A DNA stretch of 64,000 nucleotides from Acidimicrobiales bacterium (GCA_035533595.1 DATLTN010000025.1:19421-83420), one strand, 5' to 3'; shown: positions 25,802 through 35,343, numbered from the stretch's first letter. Made by a program: numbers and translations. Notes: generated by a model not told the origin, from the letters alone.

Positions 25802-28042
25802 ATGCGCGCCCGTCACGTCCGACCCGGAGCCCGACCAGTGTCGCGCTCGACCCATCGCGGGGGCCTGCGGCTCCTCCTCGGAGGGCTCGCCCTCACCTCG
25901 ATCGGTGGCGCCGCAGCCCTCGCCGGCGCCGGCGCCGCCGTCGCCGCGACGGCGAACACCTGGTCCGCGACGGGCAACCTCGTCACCGGCGTCTCGCAGG
26001 CCACGGCGAGCGTCCTCAACAACGGACAGGTCCTCCTCGTCGGCGGGAAGAGCGCGAGCAGCGCGGCCGTCGACAGCGCGCAGCTCTACAGCCCCTCGAG
26101 CGGCAGCAACGGCACCTGGGCGGCGACCACCGGCGCGCCCTCGACGGCGCGAGCCGACGCCTCGAGCATCACCCTGAACAACGGCAAGGTGCTGGTCGTC
26201 GGTGGGGTCGACGCCACGGGCGCCGCGGTGACCACCGCGGAGACCTACGACCCGAGCTCGGGGACCTTCACCACCACCGGCAGCGGCGCCCCGCCGATGT
26301 TCAACACCACCGCGGTGCTCCTTCCCGGTGGCAACGTCCTCGTCGTCGGCGGTGACACCGGCTCGCTCACCGCGGCCACGCCGACGAACGCCGTCTACCT
26401 CTACCTCGCGGCCAGCAACACCTGGACCACCGAGGACACGATGGGGTCGGCGCGGGCGAGCGCGGTGGTGACGGTGCTCCCGACGGGCAACGTCCTCGCC
26501 GCCGGCGGCACCGGGACCGGCGGCGTGATCCTCGGCACCGCCGAGGTCTTCAATCCGGGCGCGAACACCTGGACCCCGACGCCCGCGATGCCGACTGCGG
26601 TGAGTGACGCGCAGGTGGGCGTGATCTCGAGCGGCAAGGCCCTCGTCGCCGGTGGCGTCACCACCGGGGGCGCGGCGACAAGCGCTGCCGAGCTCTACGA
26701 CCCGAACGCGGGGAGCTGGACCTCGGCTGCCTCGATGAACGCCGCCCGCGACGGCGCCGCCTCGGCCGTCCTCCCGAACGGCCAGATGTTCATCGCCGGC
26801 GGCATCAACTCGAGCGGCACGCAGGCGAGCTCGGAGATGTACACCCCCAACGCGACGACCGGTACCTGGACGGCCACCACCTCGTCGCTCGCCACGGCGC
26901 GCCACGCTGCGGCGGGGGCGCTCCTCCCGGGCGGCGTCTTCCTCGTCGCCGGTGGCCTCGACGGATCGGGGAACCCCATCTCGAACGCGGAGGACTACTT
27001 CGCCGGCCAGGCGCCCGCTTTCACCTCGGCGGCGACCGCCACCGCGACCACGGGGACGGCGTTCACCTTCACCGTGCAGACGACGGGCACGCCCACCCCG
27101 ACGGTGAGCGAGAGCGGCAACCTCCCGGCGGGGCTTTCCTTCACGGTCGGCACCAACGGGACGGCGACGATCACCGGCACGGCGCAGAGCGCGGCGGGGA
27201 CCTACCCGGTCACGCTCAGCGCGACCAACACCGTCTCGACGGTGCAGCAGAGCTTCTCGCTCGTCGTCGCGCAGCCAGCCGCGCCGGGGTACCTCGCGGT
27301 CGAGAAGAACGGCACGGTCTTCGCCTACGGCCAGGCCGTCGCGAGCACCACCACGGTGAGCGTGAACCCGAAGATCCGTCCGGTCGTCGCTGTCGGCCGT
27401 AGCCCGGGCACGACCGGCTACTACCTCGTGACGGCGCTCGGGAACGTCTACAACGAGGACGGTGCGCCCTTCTACGGCTCCAAGGCCGCCAGCAAGCTCG
27501 CCTCGCCGATCGGCGCCTTCGCGGCGACGCCCGACGGGAAGGGCTACTGGCTCGTCGGCCGGAACGGCACCGTCTACCCCTTCGGTGACGCCGTCTCGTA
27601 CTCCTCGCTCGCGGTCGTCGCGAAGACCCGCCCGGTCGTCGCCATCGCCCCAACCGCCGACGGCAAGGGCTACTACCTCGTCACCAAGCTCGGGAACGTC
27701 TACAACTACGGCGACGCAGCGTTCTACGGCTCCAAAGCAAGGGGGACGCTCCCGGCGCCGATCGTCGGCTTCGGGCTGAGTGGCGACGGCAAGGGCTATG
27801 ACCTCGTGAGCGCGAACGGCAACGTCTGGAACCTCGGCGACGCGCCCTTCTACGGCTCCAAGGCAAGCGTCAGGCGTCTCCCCTCCAAGGTGTCGGCCTT
27901 CGCCACGAGCCTCGACGGCAAGGGCTACTACCTCGTCACCCTGGGTGGGAACATCTACAACTACGGCGACGCCGTCTGGTTCGGCTCGCCGGTCGCCCAC
28001 AAGCTGGTCCAGCCGATCGCGAGCTTCGTGATCCCCGACTGA
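25802..28042 (+). CDS. Exported kelch-repeat/Ig/repeat protein of Acidimicrobiia type
   Basis: 746 residues from ATG 25802 (GAGGTGG upstream). A Sec signal peptide (residues 1-45, RLLLGGLALTSIGG core) leads to a kelch-like propeller (about 60-400) with blades such as NNGQVLLVGGKSA and PGGNVLVVGGDTG. An Ig-like putative binding domain (He_PIG type, around GNLPAGLSFTVGTNGTATITG) follows. The C-terminal 240 residues hold about six repeats of the pattern DGKGYYLVTxLGNVYNYGDAxFYGSKA. These repeats are abundant in Acidimicrobiia. The protein is probably secreted or surface-attached; ligand unknown. A 17-bp hairpin after the stop serves as terminator. Confidence 0.88.
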   Translation: MRARHVRPGARPVSRSTHRGGLRLLLGGLALTSIGGAAALAGAGAAVAATANTWSATGNLVTGVSQATASVLNNGQVLLVGGKSASSAAVDSAQLYSPSSGSNGTWAATTGAPSTARADASSITLNNGKVLVVGGVDATGAAVTTAETYDPSSGTFTTTGSGAPPMFNTTAVLLPGGNVLVVGGDTGSLTAATPTNAVYLYLAASNTWTTEDTMGSARASAVVTVLPTGNVLAAGGTGTGGVILGTAEVFNPGANTWTPTPAMPTAVSDAQVGVISSGKALVAGGVTTGGAATSAAELYDPNAGSWTSAASMNAARDGAASAVLPNGQMFIAGGINSSGTQASSEMYTPNATTGTWTATTSSLATARHAAAGALLPGGVFLVAGGLDGSGNPISNAEDYFAGQAPAFTSAATATATTGTAFTFTVQTTGTPTPTVSESGNLPAGLSFTVGTNGTATITGTAQSAAGTYPVTLSATNTVSTVQQSFSLVVAQPAAPGYLAVEKNGTVFAYGQAVASTTTVSVNPKIRPVVAVGRSPGTTGYYLVTALGNVYNEDGAPFYGSKAASKLASPIGAFAATPDGKGYWLVGRNGTVYPFGDAVSYSSLAVVAKTRPVVAIAPTADGKGYYLVTKLGNVYNYGDAAFYGSKARGTLPAPIVGFGLSGDGKGYDLVSANGNVWNLGDAPFYGSKASVRRLPSKVSAFATSLDGKGYYLVTLGGNIYNYGDAVWFGSPVAHKLVQPIASFVIPD

Positions 28043-28062
28043 CCAGGCCTTCCCCACGGGAC

Positions 28063-28102
28063 CGCCGCCGGCGGTGCGCACTCGGGCGCGCCGCCGGCGG
28101 CG
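28063..28102. terminator. 17-bp hairpin between convergent genes
   Basis: Arms 28063-28079 and 28086-28102 pair over 17 bases with one G-U pair around a six-base loop. It lies between the kelch gene (stop 28042, plus) and a minus-strand gene ending at 28120, and probably ends both transcripts. Confidence 0.8.
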
Positions 28103-28119
28103 TGTCGCGTCCGGACCCC

Positions 28120-28740
28120 TCAGCCCGCCTTGTCCTCGATCTCGAAGGCATGGTCGAGGGCGTGCCACGCGATGCGGCGGAGGGCATAGCGCGCCGGCCA
28201 GCCCCGCTCGAGGACCGCTCGCCCACGGGGGCGTCCGAGGAGGTCGAGCATCGCCTGACGGCGCTGCTCCGCGTCGAGGTCGCGGCCGAGGCCCAGCTTG
28301 CGGCCGTAGGCGACCTCGGCGGCGAGGACGTGGGCGACGATCGCGTCACGGTCGCGGCCACCACCCCGCGGCCCCTTGCGGAGCTTCGCCGGGGCGGCCG
28401 CGGCGGCCGTCCCGAGCGCCGCCCAGCAAGCCGCGAGGCAGCCGCACTGGCGGGTGAGCGCCGCGCGCGCCGCGGCTCGCGCCTCGGCGGCGGCGGGGCG
28501 GCTGGGGGCACCGAAATCGGTGGTCGCGTCGCCGACCAGGTGCTCGACGACGGTAAGGCCGCCGCGCGGCACGGCGGTGACGCCGGCGACCCGCAGCACG
28601 GCGGCGTAGCGACCCCGGTAGTCCTCGAGCGCGCCGAGGGCCCCTTCCTCGTCGCGCCCCGAGCGGCTCCAGCCCGGCCAGTCGAGCGCGGAGGCGAAGG
28701 TCCTGCGCTTGCCCACCTCGACGACGACCTCCACCGCCAC
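28120..28740 (-). CDS. DinB-like four-helix protein, unknown function
   Basis: 206 residues, GTG start at 28740 (alternative GTG at 28734). Sequence begins VEVVVEVGKRRTFASALDWPGWSRSGRDEEGAL, a block that from memory is conserved among actinobacterial proteins of this type. The rest is predominantly helical, ending in RRIAWHALDHAFEIEDK, with a possible metal-binding His/Asp/Glu combination as in DinB or mycothiol-dependent S-transferase-like folds. No catalytic assignment is possible. It converges on the kelch-repeat gene and is divergent from the alpha/beta hydrolase at 28786. Confidence 0.65.
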   Translation of the reverse strand: MAVEVVVEVGKRRTFASALDWPGWSRSGRDEEGALGALEDYRGRYAAVLRVAGVTAVPRGGLTVVEHLVGDATTDFGAPSRPAAAEARAAARAALTRQCGCLAACWAALGTAAAAAPAKLRKGPRGGGRDRDAIVAHVLAAEVAYGRKLGLGRDLDAEQRRQAMLDLLGRPRGRAVLERGWPARYALRRIAWHALDHAFEIEDKAG

Positions 28741-28785
28741 GGGGGCAGTACAGCACGGCAGGCCCGGCTGTGCTTCGATCCGGGG

Positions 28786-29589
28786 ATGGCCTCCCCCGAG
28801 CAGCGCGCCCCGATCCGCGGCGCCGAGATCGCGTTCCACGTCTCGGGGACCGGCCCGGACTTCATCTTCGGCCACGGCCTCACCGGCTCGCGGGCGAACG
28901 ACGACGAGATGTCGCCGATCGACTGGCGCGAGGTCCCGGCGCGCCTCGTCCGCTACGACGCCCGCGGCCACGGCCGCTCCTCCTCGGGGCACACCGCCAC
29001 GAGCTACAGCTGGGAGCAGCTCGCCCACGACCAGCTCGCGCTCGCGGACCACTGCGGGATCGGCCGCTACGTGGCGGGCGGGGCCTCGATGGGCTGCGGC
29101 ACCGCCTTGCACGCCGCGGTGATCGCCCCGGAGCGCATCCGCGGCCTCGTGCTCGTCATCCCCCCGACGGCGTGGGAGAGCCGCGCCGAAAGGGCGGCGC
29201 TGTGGGCCGAGACCGGTGCGGCAGTCGAGGAGCACGGCGTCGAAGCGCTGGTGCGCCTACGCGCGCTGCAGCCCCTCCCCGACCCCTACGCCGACGACCC
29301 GACGCGACGCGCGCGCACGCTCGCGGCGACGCGCGCCTGGGAGGCGCGCCGCCTCGCAGAGGTGCTGCGCGGCGCGGCGTTCGCCGACCTGCCGAGCCGC
29401 GAGGAGGTCGCGACGATCACCGCGCCGAGCCTCATCCTCGCCTGGAGCGGCGACCCCGCCCACCCGCTCACGACGGCCGAGGCGCTCGCCGGCCTCATCG
29501 GGCCGAGCGAGCTCTCGGTCGCCTCGAGCCCCGACGAGCTCGCCGGCTGGACCCAGCGCGTCGCCGCCTTCGTGGCCGCCCTCTTCTGA
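28786..29589 (+). CDS. Alpha/beta hydrolase
   Basis: 267 residues. Fold order: FIFGHGLTGSR near the oxyanion site, the nucleophile elbow GGASMGCG (Ser near 101), an acid candidate in LAWSGDPAHP near 217, and a variable C-terminus with a His candidate in PAHPLT rather than the usual late histidine. The second histidine may lie elsewhere, so catalytic completeness is not certain. It may be a 3-oxoadipate enol-lactonase-like or other serine hydrolase. Cytoplasmic. Downstream, at 38 bases, is an MFS exporter on the same strand. Confidence 0.88.
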   Translation: MASPEQRAPIRGAEIAFHVSGTGPDFIFGHGLTGSRANDDEMSPIDWREVPARLVRYDARGHGRSSSGHTATSYSWEQLAHDQLALADHCGIGRYVAGGASMGCGTALHAAVIAPERIRGLVLVIPPTAWESRAERAALWAETGAAVEEHGVEALVRLRALQPLPDPYADDPTRRARTLAATRAWEARRLAEVLRGAAFADLPSREEVATITAPSLILAWSGDPAHPLTTAEALAGLIGPSELSVASSPDELAGWTQRVAAFVAALF

Positions 29590-29626
29590 GGAGAGCCGCC
29601 AAAACATCGTTGGTAGCGTGACGGTG

Positions 29627-31102
29627 ATGGGCCGCGCGGAACGCTCCAATCTCCGCGCCGCGCCCGGGCGCGGCCCACTGCTGCCGGCAGGGGACTCCGG
29701 CGAGGTGCCGATCGCCCCCCACGAGCCACCGGACTGGCGGACCGTCGAGCCCCTGCCGCGGCGGCGGCTCATCTTCTTCATCTGCGCGATCGCGCTGTTC
29801 ATGGCGTCGGTCGACTCGACGATCGTCGCCACGGCGTTGCCGAGGATCGGCTCCGCGCTGCACTCCCGCCTCAACTGGCTCGGCTGGACGATCACCATCT
29901 ACAGCCTCGGCCAGATCGTGATGCTCCCCCTCGCAGGGCGGATCAGCGACCAGTTCGGCCGCAAGCGCCTCTTCGTCGCCTGCGCGGTCGTCTTCACCGT
30001 CTCCTCGGTCGCCTGCGGCCTGGCGACGAGCATCTACGTGCTCATCCCCCTCCGCCTCGTGCAATCCCTCGGCGGCGGTGGCTTCCTCCCCTCGGCGAGC
30101 GGCATCGTCGCCGACCACTTCGGCCGCAACCGCGACCGGGCGCTCGGGATGTTCTCCTCGATCTTCCCGATCGGCGGTGTCGCCGGCCCGATCTTCGGCG
30201 GCATCATCACCCAGTACTGGGACTGGCGGGGGATCTTCTTCGTGAACCTCCCGATCGGGGCGGCGCTCATCGTGCTCATCGTGCGCTACGTCCCGCACAG
30301 CGCGAAGGGCAGCCCCGAGCCGCTCGACGTCCGCGGGATCGCCCTCCTCGCCTGCACGATCGTCACGGGGATGCTCTCGATCACCACCCTCGGCGGGGCC
30401 TCGGCCTCGCCGACGAGCCCCGGGGTCCTCGTGCCCGGGCTCGCGGCGATCGCCCTCGGGGCGCTGTTCATCCGCCACATCGGGCGGGTTCCGCACCCGA
30501 TCATCCCCCTCCGTCTCATCAAGGGGAAGAACTTCGGGGCAATGAACGTCCTGAACGTCCTGTTCGGCGGGGCGGGCTTCGGCTTCGGGGTGCTGATCCC
30601 GCTGTACGCCGAGAACCGTTACGGGATCCGCTCGGCCTCGGCGGGGACCGTCCTCAGCGCGCAGGCGGTCGGGATGGTGCTCTTCGCCGCCCTCGCCTCC
30701 TACAACCTCCGCCGCACCGGCTACCGGCTACCGATGGTGCTCGGCTTCGGCGTCGCCTCGGTGAGCCTTGTCTTCTTGTCGATCGGCGCCCGCGGCCTCT
30801 CCGGCTACCTCTGGCTCAGCCTCTTCGCGATGACCTCCGGCATCGGCCTCGGCACGGTCGCGCCGGCGGCGAACAACGCCACCCTCGCCCTCGCCCCCAA
30901 CCAGGTGGCCGCCATCTCGGGGCTGCGCGCCACCTTCCGCCAGACCGGCTCGATCCTCTGCGTCTCGACCGTGACGGCGATCCTCGCCCGCAGCAGCGAC
31001 AAGGGCATCGCGCAGGCGCACATCTTCTGGGTGCTCGCGCTCTTCCTGTGCGCGACGATCGCCCTCACCTTCGCGATCCCCGATCAGCGCGAGAGCTGGT
31101 AG
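29627..31102 (+). CDS. MFS exporter of the DHA2 (EmrB/QacA) type
   Basis: 491 residues with a soluble N-terminal 45 residues and about fourteen hydrophobic segments. The MFS signature D-x-x-G-R-K (GRISDQFGRKRLF) lies in loop 2-3, with LVQSLGGGGFLPS and MFSSIFPIGGVAGPIFGG in the antiporter motif C region. The first helix has MASVDSTIVATALPRI, the usual D1 motif of 14-TM drug/H+ antiporters. Substrate unknown; it may export drugs, dyes or metabolites. ATG 29627 is preferred over two closely upstream GTG codons. The gene follows a hydrolase gene and precedes a FAD monooxygenase gene, a grouping that could serve detoxification. Confidence 0.93.
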   Translation: MGRAERSNLRAAPGRGPLLPAGDSGEVPIAPHEPPDWRTVEPLPRRRLIFFICAIALFMASVDSTIVATALPRIGSALHSRLNWLGWTITIYSLGQIVMLPLAGRISDQFGRKRLFVACAVVFTVSSVACGLATSIYVLIPLRLVQSLGGGGFLPSASGIVADHFGRNRDRALGMFSSIFPIGGVAGPIFGGIITQYWDWRGIFFVNLPIGAALIVLIVRYVPHSAKGSPEPLDVRGIALLACTIVTGMLSITTLGGASASPTSPGVLVPGLAAIALGALFIRHIGRVPHPIIPLRLIKGKNFGAMNVLNVLFGGAGFGFGVLIPLYAENRYGIRSASAGTVLSAQAVGMVLFAALASYNLRRTGYRLPMVLGFGVASVSLVFLSIGARGLSGYLWLSLFAMTSGIGLGTVAPAANNATLALAPNQVAAISGLRATFRQTGSILCVSTVTAILARSSDKGIAQAHIFWVLALFLCATIALTFAIPDQRESW

Positions 31103-31223
31103 CGGGAGCTCCCCGTCCAGCTCAACGGACTCTCCGTGCACGGATCGTTGGCGCGAGCCAAGATTGGCCACCGAGCGGCGCCGACCTAGCAGGGTCGCGC
31201 CCGGACCTCCGAGGAGACAGGCA

Positions 31224-32816
31224 ATGGCACAGCGCTACCAGGTGATCATCGTCGGCGGGGGGCCCGTGGGAATGGCGCTCGCCGTCGAGCTCGGCCAGCG
31301 CGGGCTCTCCGTCGCCGTCGTCGAGCGCGGTCGCGAGGTCGGTCGGTTGCCGAAGGGGCAAGGGCTCACCCACCGCTCGCTCGAGCACTTCTACTTCTGG
31401 AACTGCCTCGAGGAGATCCGCACCATCCGGCTCCTGCCGCCGGGCTACCCGATCGGCGGGATCAACGCCTACCCCAACCTCGTGAGCGACTGGTGGTACC
31501 CGAGCGGCGAGGCCCGCAACAAGCTCGGCCCCTACTACTTCCAGCGCAACGATCGCCTCCCCCAGTACCTCACCGAGGAGGTGCTGCGCGGCCGCGTCGA
31601 GCAGCTCGACAACGTCACCGTCCTGTTCGAGCGCACGGCCAAGGGCATCTCCCAGGACGCCGAGGGCGTGCAGGTGCAGATGACCTCCTCGGTCTGGCCC
31701 TACGAGGACGAGACCCTCGAGGGCGAGTACCTCGTCGGCTGCGACGGGACGGGCTCGATCGTGCTGCGCGAGCTCGGCATCGAGCGCCGCGGCGTCGACT
31801 TCGAGACCCGCATGGCGCTCGCGGTGATCCATTCCCCCGAGTTCCACGAGGGGACCAAGCGCTTCGGTGAACGGACGACCTTCCACGTGATCAACCCGGA
31901 GATGCACGGCGCCTGGCAGTTCTGGGGGCGGGTGGAGGCCGAGAACACCTTCTTCTTCCACGGCCCAGTGAAGGCCGACGCCACCTCCGACGACAAGGAC
32001 TACGTCCTCAAGGTGATGCAGGAGGCCGCCGGCTTCGAGTTCGACGCGGAGTTCCAGCACCTCGGCTTTTGGAACCTGCGGATCTCCGTCGCCGACAGGT
32101 ACCGCGACCGACGGGTCTTCATCGCCGGCGACGCCGCGCACGCCCACCCCCCCTACGGCGGCCAAGGGCTGAACAACGGCCTCGAGGACGTCACCAACCT
32201 CGGCTGGAAGCTCGCCGCGGTCCTCGACGGCTGGGGCGCGGACGGCCTCCTCGACTCCTACGACGCCGAGCGCCAGGCGGTCTTCACCGAGATCGGCCGG
32301 GACATGATCGCCCAGGGGATCATCGACGAGGACGAGTGGCTGAAGCTGCACAACGCCGAGCGCGACCTCGCCGACTTCGAGGCGGCCTGGAAGGAGCGCA
32401 GCTCGGAGTCTGCGGCCCCCCAGGACTTCGTGCAGAACTACGACGGCTCCCCCGTCGTCGAGGGCACCCCCGGCGCGACGCCCGGCATCCACGCCTCGCA
32501 CTCGCTGCTCGCGCGAGCGGGCTTCCACCTCGCGCCGCAGCCCCTCAGCTCGGGCGAGAACGTCTTTGAGGCGCTCGGGACCGGCTTCACCCTCCTCGCC
32601 TTCGGCGTCGAGGAGGCGGCCACCAAGGGGATCGAGGAAGCGGCAGCGGCCCACAAGGTGCCGCTCACCGTCGTGCGCGACTCCTATGACGGCGGGCGCG
32701 AGGAGTACGGCAGGCACCTCGTCCTCGTGCGCCCCGACCAGTTCGTCTCCTGGGTCGGCGACGAGCCGCCCGCCGACGCCGAGGCCCTCGTGCGCAAGGT
32801 CGCCGTCGGCGGCTGA
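31224..32816 (+). CDS. FAD-dependent aromatic monooxygenase (PheA/TfdB/MhpA family)
   Basis: 530 residues from ATG 31224 with GAGGAGACAG upstream. Rossmann FAD motif GGGPVGMALAVELG sits at residues 11-24, the second FAD motif DRRVFIAGDAAHAHPPYGGQGLNNGLEDV near residue 290, and a C-terminal thioredoxin-like part (residues 400-530) typical of the PheA/TfdB family. The enzyme inserts one O2 atom into phenolic or related substrates at the cost of NAD(P)H, initiating ring degradation. Candidate substrates are hydroxylated aromatics; specificity cannot be read. It is a single gene followed by a convergent DNA methyltransferase. Confidence 0.92.
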   Translation: MAQRYQVIIVGGGPVGMALAVELGQRGLSVAVVERGREVGRLPKGQGLTHRSLEHFYFWNCLEEIRTIRLLPPGYPIGGINAYPNLVSDWWYPSGEARNKLGPYYFQRNDRLPQYLTEEVLRGRVEQLDNVTVLFERTAKGISQDAEGVQVQMTSSVWPYEDETLEGEYLVGCDGTGSIVLRELGIERRGVDFETRMALAVIHSPEFHEGTKRFGERTTFHVINPEMHGAWQFWGRVEAENTFFFHGPVKADATSDDKDYVLKVMQEAAGFEFDAEFQHLGFWNLRISVADRYRDRRVFIAGDAAHAHPPYGGQGLNNGLEDVTNLGWKLAAVLDGWGADGLLDSYDAERQAVFTEIGRDMIAQGIIDEDEWLKLHNAERDLADFEAAWKERSSESAAPQDFVQNYDGSPVVEGTPGATPGIHASHSLLARAGFHLAPQPLSSGENVFEALGTGFTLLAFGVEEAATKGIEEAAAAHKVPLTVVRDSYDGGREEYGRHLVLVRPDQFVSWVGDEPPADAEALVRKVAVGG

Positions 32817-32828
32817 GCGATACGGGGC

Positions 32829-34232
32829 TCAGGTGAGCTCGCCGGCTCCCCAGAAGCCGGGTAGCGGCTCGGCTCCCTGGCCGCCCTTCGCGTAGCGAGC
32901 CAGCCGCTCGCGCGCGGCCGGGTCGAGCAGGTCGACGAGGTCGAAGACGACCGACGGCCCGGCGCTGCGCAGCGCGGCGTCCCCCGGTCCGGGGCGCTTC
33001 GGCAGTTCGGTGGTGAGGAGGACGAGCGGCGCCTCGCTGCGGCCGCGCACCGCCGCCGCCCGACCGAGGGCGCGCCAGACCGCGTCGTTGCGGGCCAGGC
33101 CGCCACGGTGGCTCACGAACGCGCCGACGACGTCGAAGAGGAACTCCTCGCCTGCCGCGTCGCGCGCCGCGAAGGAGATCCGCACCCCGCTCTTCGCCAC
33201 GAGGTGGTCTGTCGCGGTGACGGTGAAACCCGCACCGTCGAGGACCGCGGCGGCGAGCTGCTCGGCCGAGCGCCCCTCGCGGCGTGCCTCGGCCGCGAGC
33301 CCGTCCGCACTCCCGCCTGCTGCGGCGAGGGCCGCGACGCGCCTCCGGGCGGTCTCGACGTAGGAGGCGTCGGTGTCGTAGCCCACGTAGCGGCGGCGGA
33401 GGCGGGCCGCGGCGACGAGGGTCGACCCGGCGCCCATGAAGGGGTCGAGGACGAGGTCGCCCGCGAAGGTGTAGAGGCGGATCAGCTGCTCGGGCAGCTC
33501 GACGGGGAAGGGTGCGGGATGGCCGACGCGCCGCGCCGACTCAGGGGGGATGCTCCACAGGTCGAGGGTGAGGGCCATGAAGTCCTCGGCCATCAGCGTG
33601 CTCTCCGAGGGGAGGCCCTGCTCGCGGCGCCGCTTGCCGCCGAGCGCCCGATCGAAGCGGCCCTTGCTCGCGACCACGACCCGTTCGGTGATGTCGCGGA
33701 GCACCGGGTTGCTGGCGCTGCGGAACGACCCCCACGCGCAGTTGCCGCTCGCCCCCTCGCCCTTCTGCCAGATGAGCTCGCCGCGCAGGAGGAGGCCGAG
33801 GTCGTCCTGCAGGATGCGGATCACGTCCGCCGAGAGGCTGCGGTAGGGCTTGCGCCCGAGATTGGCGACGTTGACGGCGATCCGCCCCCCGGGCTCGAGG
33901 ACACGGGCGCACTCGGTGAAGACCGCGCCGAGGAGCGCGAGGTACTCGAGATAGGAGGCGGGGACCCCCTCGCGCTCCACCTCCTCCTCGTAGGTCTTGC
34001 CGGCGAAGTAGGGCGGTGAGGTGACGACGAGGGCGACGGAGTTGTCGGCGACCTCGGCCATCGTCCGCGCGTCGGCGCAGAGGAAGGGCTCGGCGACGGG
34101 GAGCGGCGGCGCGACCTGCTCGTCGGAGGAGAGCAGCGGTGGCCGGAAGCGGTCATAGAAGGCCGCGGCGTCGTGGTTCTCGCGCCGGCTCACCCCGAAA
34201 TTCGATGTTGCGGTACGTCGACGCGCCGACAT
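32829..34232 (-). CDS. DNA methyltransferase with C-terminal extension, possibly solitary
   Basis: 467 residues. The N-terminal two-thirds is an N6/N4 MTase: VVTSPPYFAG (motif IV, SPPY form, typical of m4C and some m6A enzymes) near residue 70 and the SAM motif DPFMGAGSTLVAAARL (F-x-G-x-G) near residue 265, so motif order is IV...I (beta class). The remaining 170 residues (EARREGRSAEQLAAAVLDGAGF onward) are unlike standard MTases: a FLFDVVGAF strand, then VWRALGRAAAV and LVLLTTELP. That may be a restriction-endonuclease-like or a target-recognition domain; no PD-(D/E)xK can be confirmed. No restriction enzyme gene is adjacent. It diverges from the aldo/keto reductase at 34323. Confidence 0.85.
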   Translation of the reverse strand: MSARRRTATSNFGVSRRENHDAAAFYDRFRPPLLSSDEQVAPPLPVAEPFLCADARTMAEVADNSVALVVTSPPYFAGKTYEEEVEREGVPASYLEYLALLGAVFTECARVLEPGGRIAVNVANLGRKPYRSLSADVIRILQDDLGLLLRGELIWQKGEGASGNCAWGSFRSASNPVLRDITERVVVASKGRFDRALGGKRRREQGLPSESTLMAEDFMALTLDLWSIPPESARRVGHPAPFPVELPEQLIRLYTFAGDLVLDPFMGAGSTLVAAARLRRRYVGYDTDASYVETARRRVAALAAAGGSADGLAAEARREGRSAEQLAAAVLDGAGFTVTATDHLVAKSGVRISFAARDAAGEEFLFDVVGAFVSHRGGLARNDAVWRALGRAAAVRGRSEAPLVLLTTELPKRPGPGDAALRSAGPSVVFDLVDLLDPAARERLARYAKGGQGAEPLPGFWGAGELT

Positions 34233-34322
34233 GGGCCCTCCGCCCGCGCAATCTACCGGCGCCCCCGCCGTAAAGGAGGGATGGGGGGCGGCACGTGCCG
34301 CCGCGACCTATCGTCCGAGGTG

Positions 34323-35291
34323 ATGGAGTACCGGGACTTCGGGAAGACGGGGCTGCAGGTGAGCCTCTGCGGCCTCGGCTCGGGGGGCGCGAGCCGCCTC
34401 GGCCTCGCCTACGGCTCGACCGAGGAGCAGGCGATCGCCGTCATCCACCGCGCGCTCGAGCTCGGCATCAACTACTTCGACACCGCCGAGAACTACGCGA
34501 ACGAGGCGGTCGTCGGGCGCGGCCTCGCGGGCCACCGCGACGAGGTCGTCCTCTCGACCAAGGTCGGGCCGCGCACCGCTGACGACGTGCTCCTCACCGC
34601 GAAGGAGCTACGTGCCGCCGTCGAGCTCGCGCTCGAGAAGCTCGGCACCGACCGCGTCGACGTCTTCCACCTGCACCGCCTGCGCGCCTCGGACTTCGAC
34701 TACTTCACCGCCGAGCTCGCACCCGAGCTCGAGTGCCTGCGCGACGCGGGCAAGCTCCGCTTCACGGGGGTCTCGGAGAGCACGGGCGACGACCCCGAGC
34801 ACCTGATGCTGCAGCGCGCCGTCGCCGAGGACCTCTTCGACGTGGTGATGGTGGGCTTCACCTTCTTCAACCAGTCGGCGCGCGACAAGGTCTTCCCGGC
34901 GGCGATCGCGCACGGCACCGCCGTAGAGATCATGGCCTCGGCGCGCACCCAGTTCTCCCAGGCCGAGCTGCTCGCGAAGGAGATCACCGAGCGCATCGCC
35001 TCGGGCGAGGTCGATGCCGACGGGATCGACCTCGCCGCGCCGCTCGACTTCCTGATCGGCCCGGGCAGGGCCACCTCGGTCGCCGAGGCCTCCTACCGCT
35101 TCGCCGCGCACGAGCCGGGCGTGCACACCGTGCTCGTCGGGACCGGGAAGATCGACCACCTCGAGGAGAACGTCGTCTCGCTGAACGCGGGGCCCCTCCC
35201 CGGCGACGTCACCGAGGTGCTCGTCGAGGCCTTCGGCCACCTCGCCTCTGCCGTCTTCGTGCCCGGCCGACCGGTCGCGAAGTGGGCCTGA
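34323..35291 (+). CDS. Aldo/keto reductase
   Basis: 322 residues. The family set is present: Asp and Tyr in NYFDTAENYANEAVVG, Lys in STKVGPRT and His in VFHLHRL, giving the D-Y-K-H active site of a TIM-barrel NADP(H) aldo/keto reductase. C-terminal NADP-binding block: VLVGTGKIDHLEENV. The substrate may be a sugar, keto-steroid or aldehyde; it is not determined. The upstream DNA methyltransferase gene is divergent, and a cupin gene follows 52 bases downstream, which may be cotranscribed. A second aldo/keto reductase gene lies at 38283-39251. Confidence 0.92.
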   Translation: MEYRDFGKTGLQVSLCGLGSGGASRLGLAYGSTEEQAIAVIHRALELGINYFDTAENYANEAVVGRGLAGHRDEVVLSTKVGPRTADDVLLTAKELRAAVELALEKLGTDRVDVFHLHRLRASDFDYFTAELAPELECLRDAGKLRFTGVSESTGDDPEHLMLQRAVAEDLFDVVMVGFTFFNQSARDKVFPAAIAHGTAVEIMASARTQFSQAELLAKEITERIASGEVDADGIDLAAPLDFLIGPGRATSVAEASYRFAAHEPGVHTVLVGTGKIDHLEENVVSLNAGPLPGDVTEVLVEAFGHLASAVFVPGRPVAKWA

Positions 35292-35343
35292 GCCCGTCCG
35301 CCATCCGAACAGCTCTCCGCAGCACCTCACAGAGGGGGAACCG

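Noticed and set aside
25721..28168. An 815-residue minus-strand frame
   Set aside because: Antisense to the kelch/repeat protein; repetitive product mirrors the repeats of the true gene.
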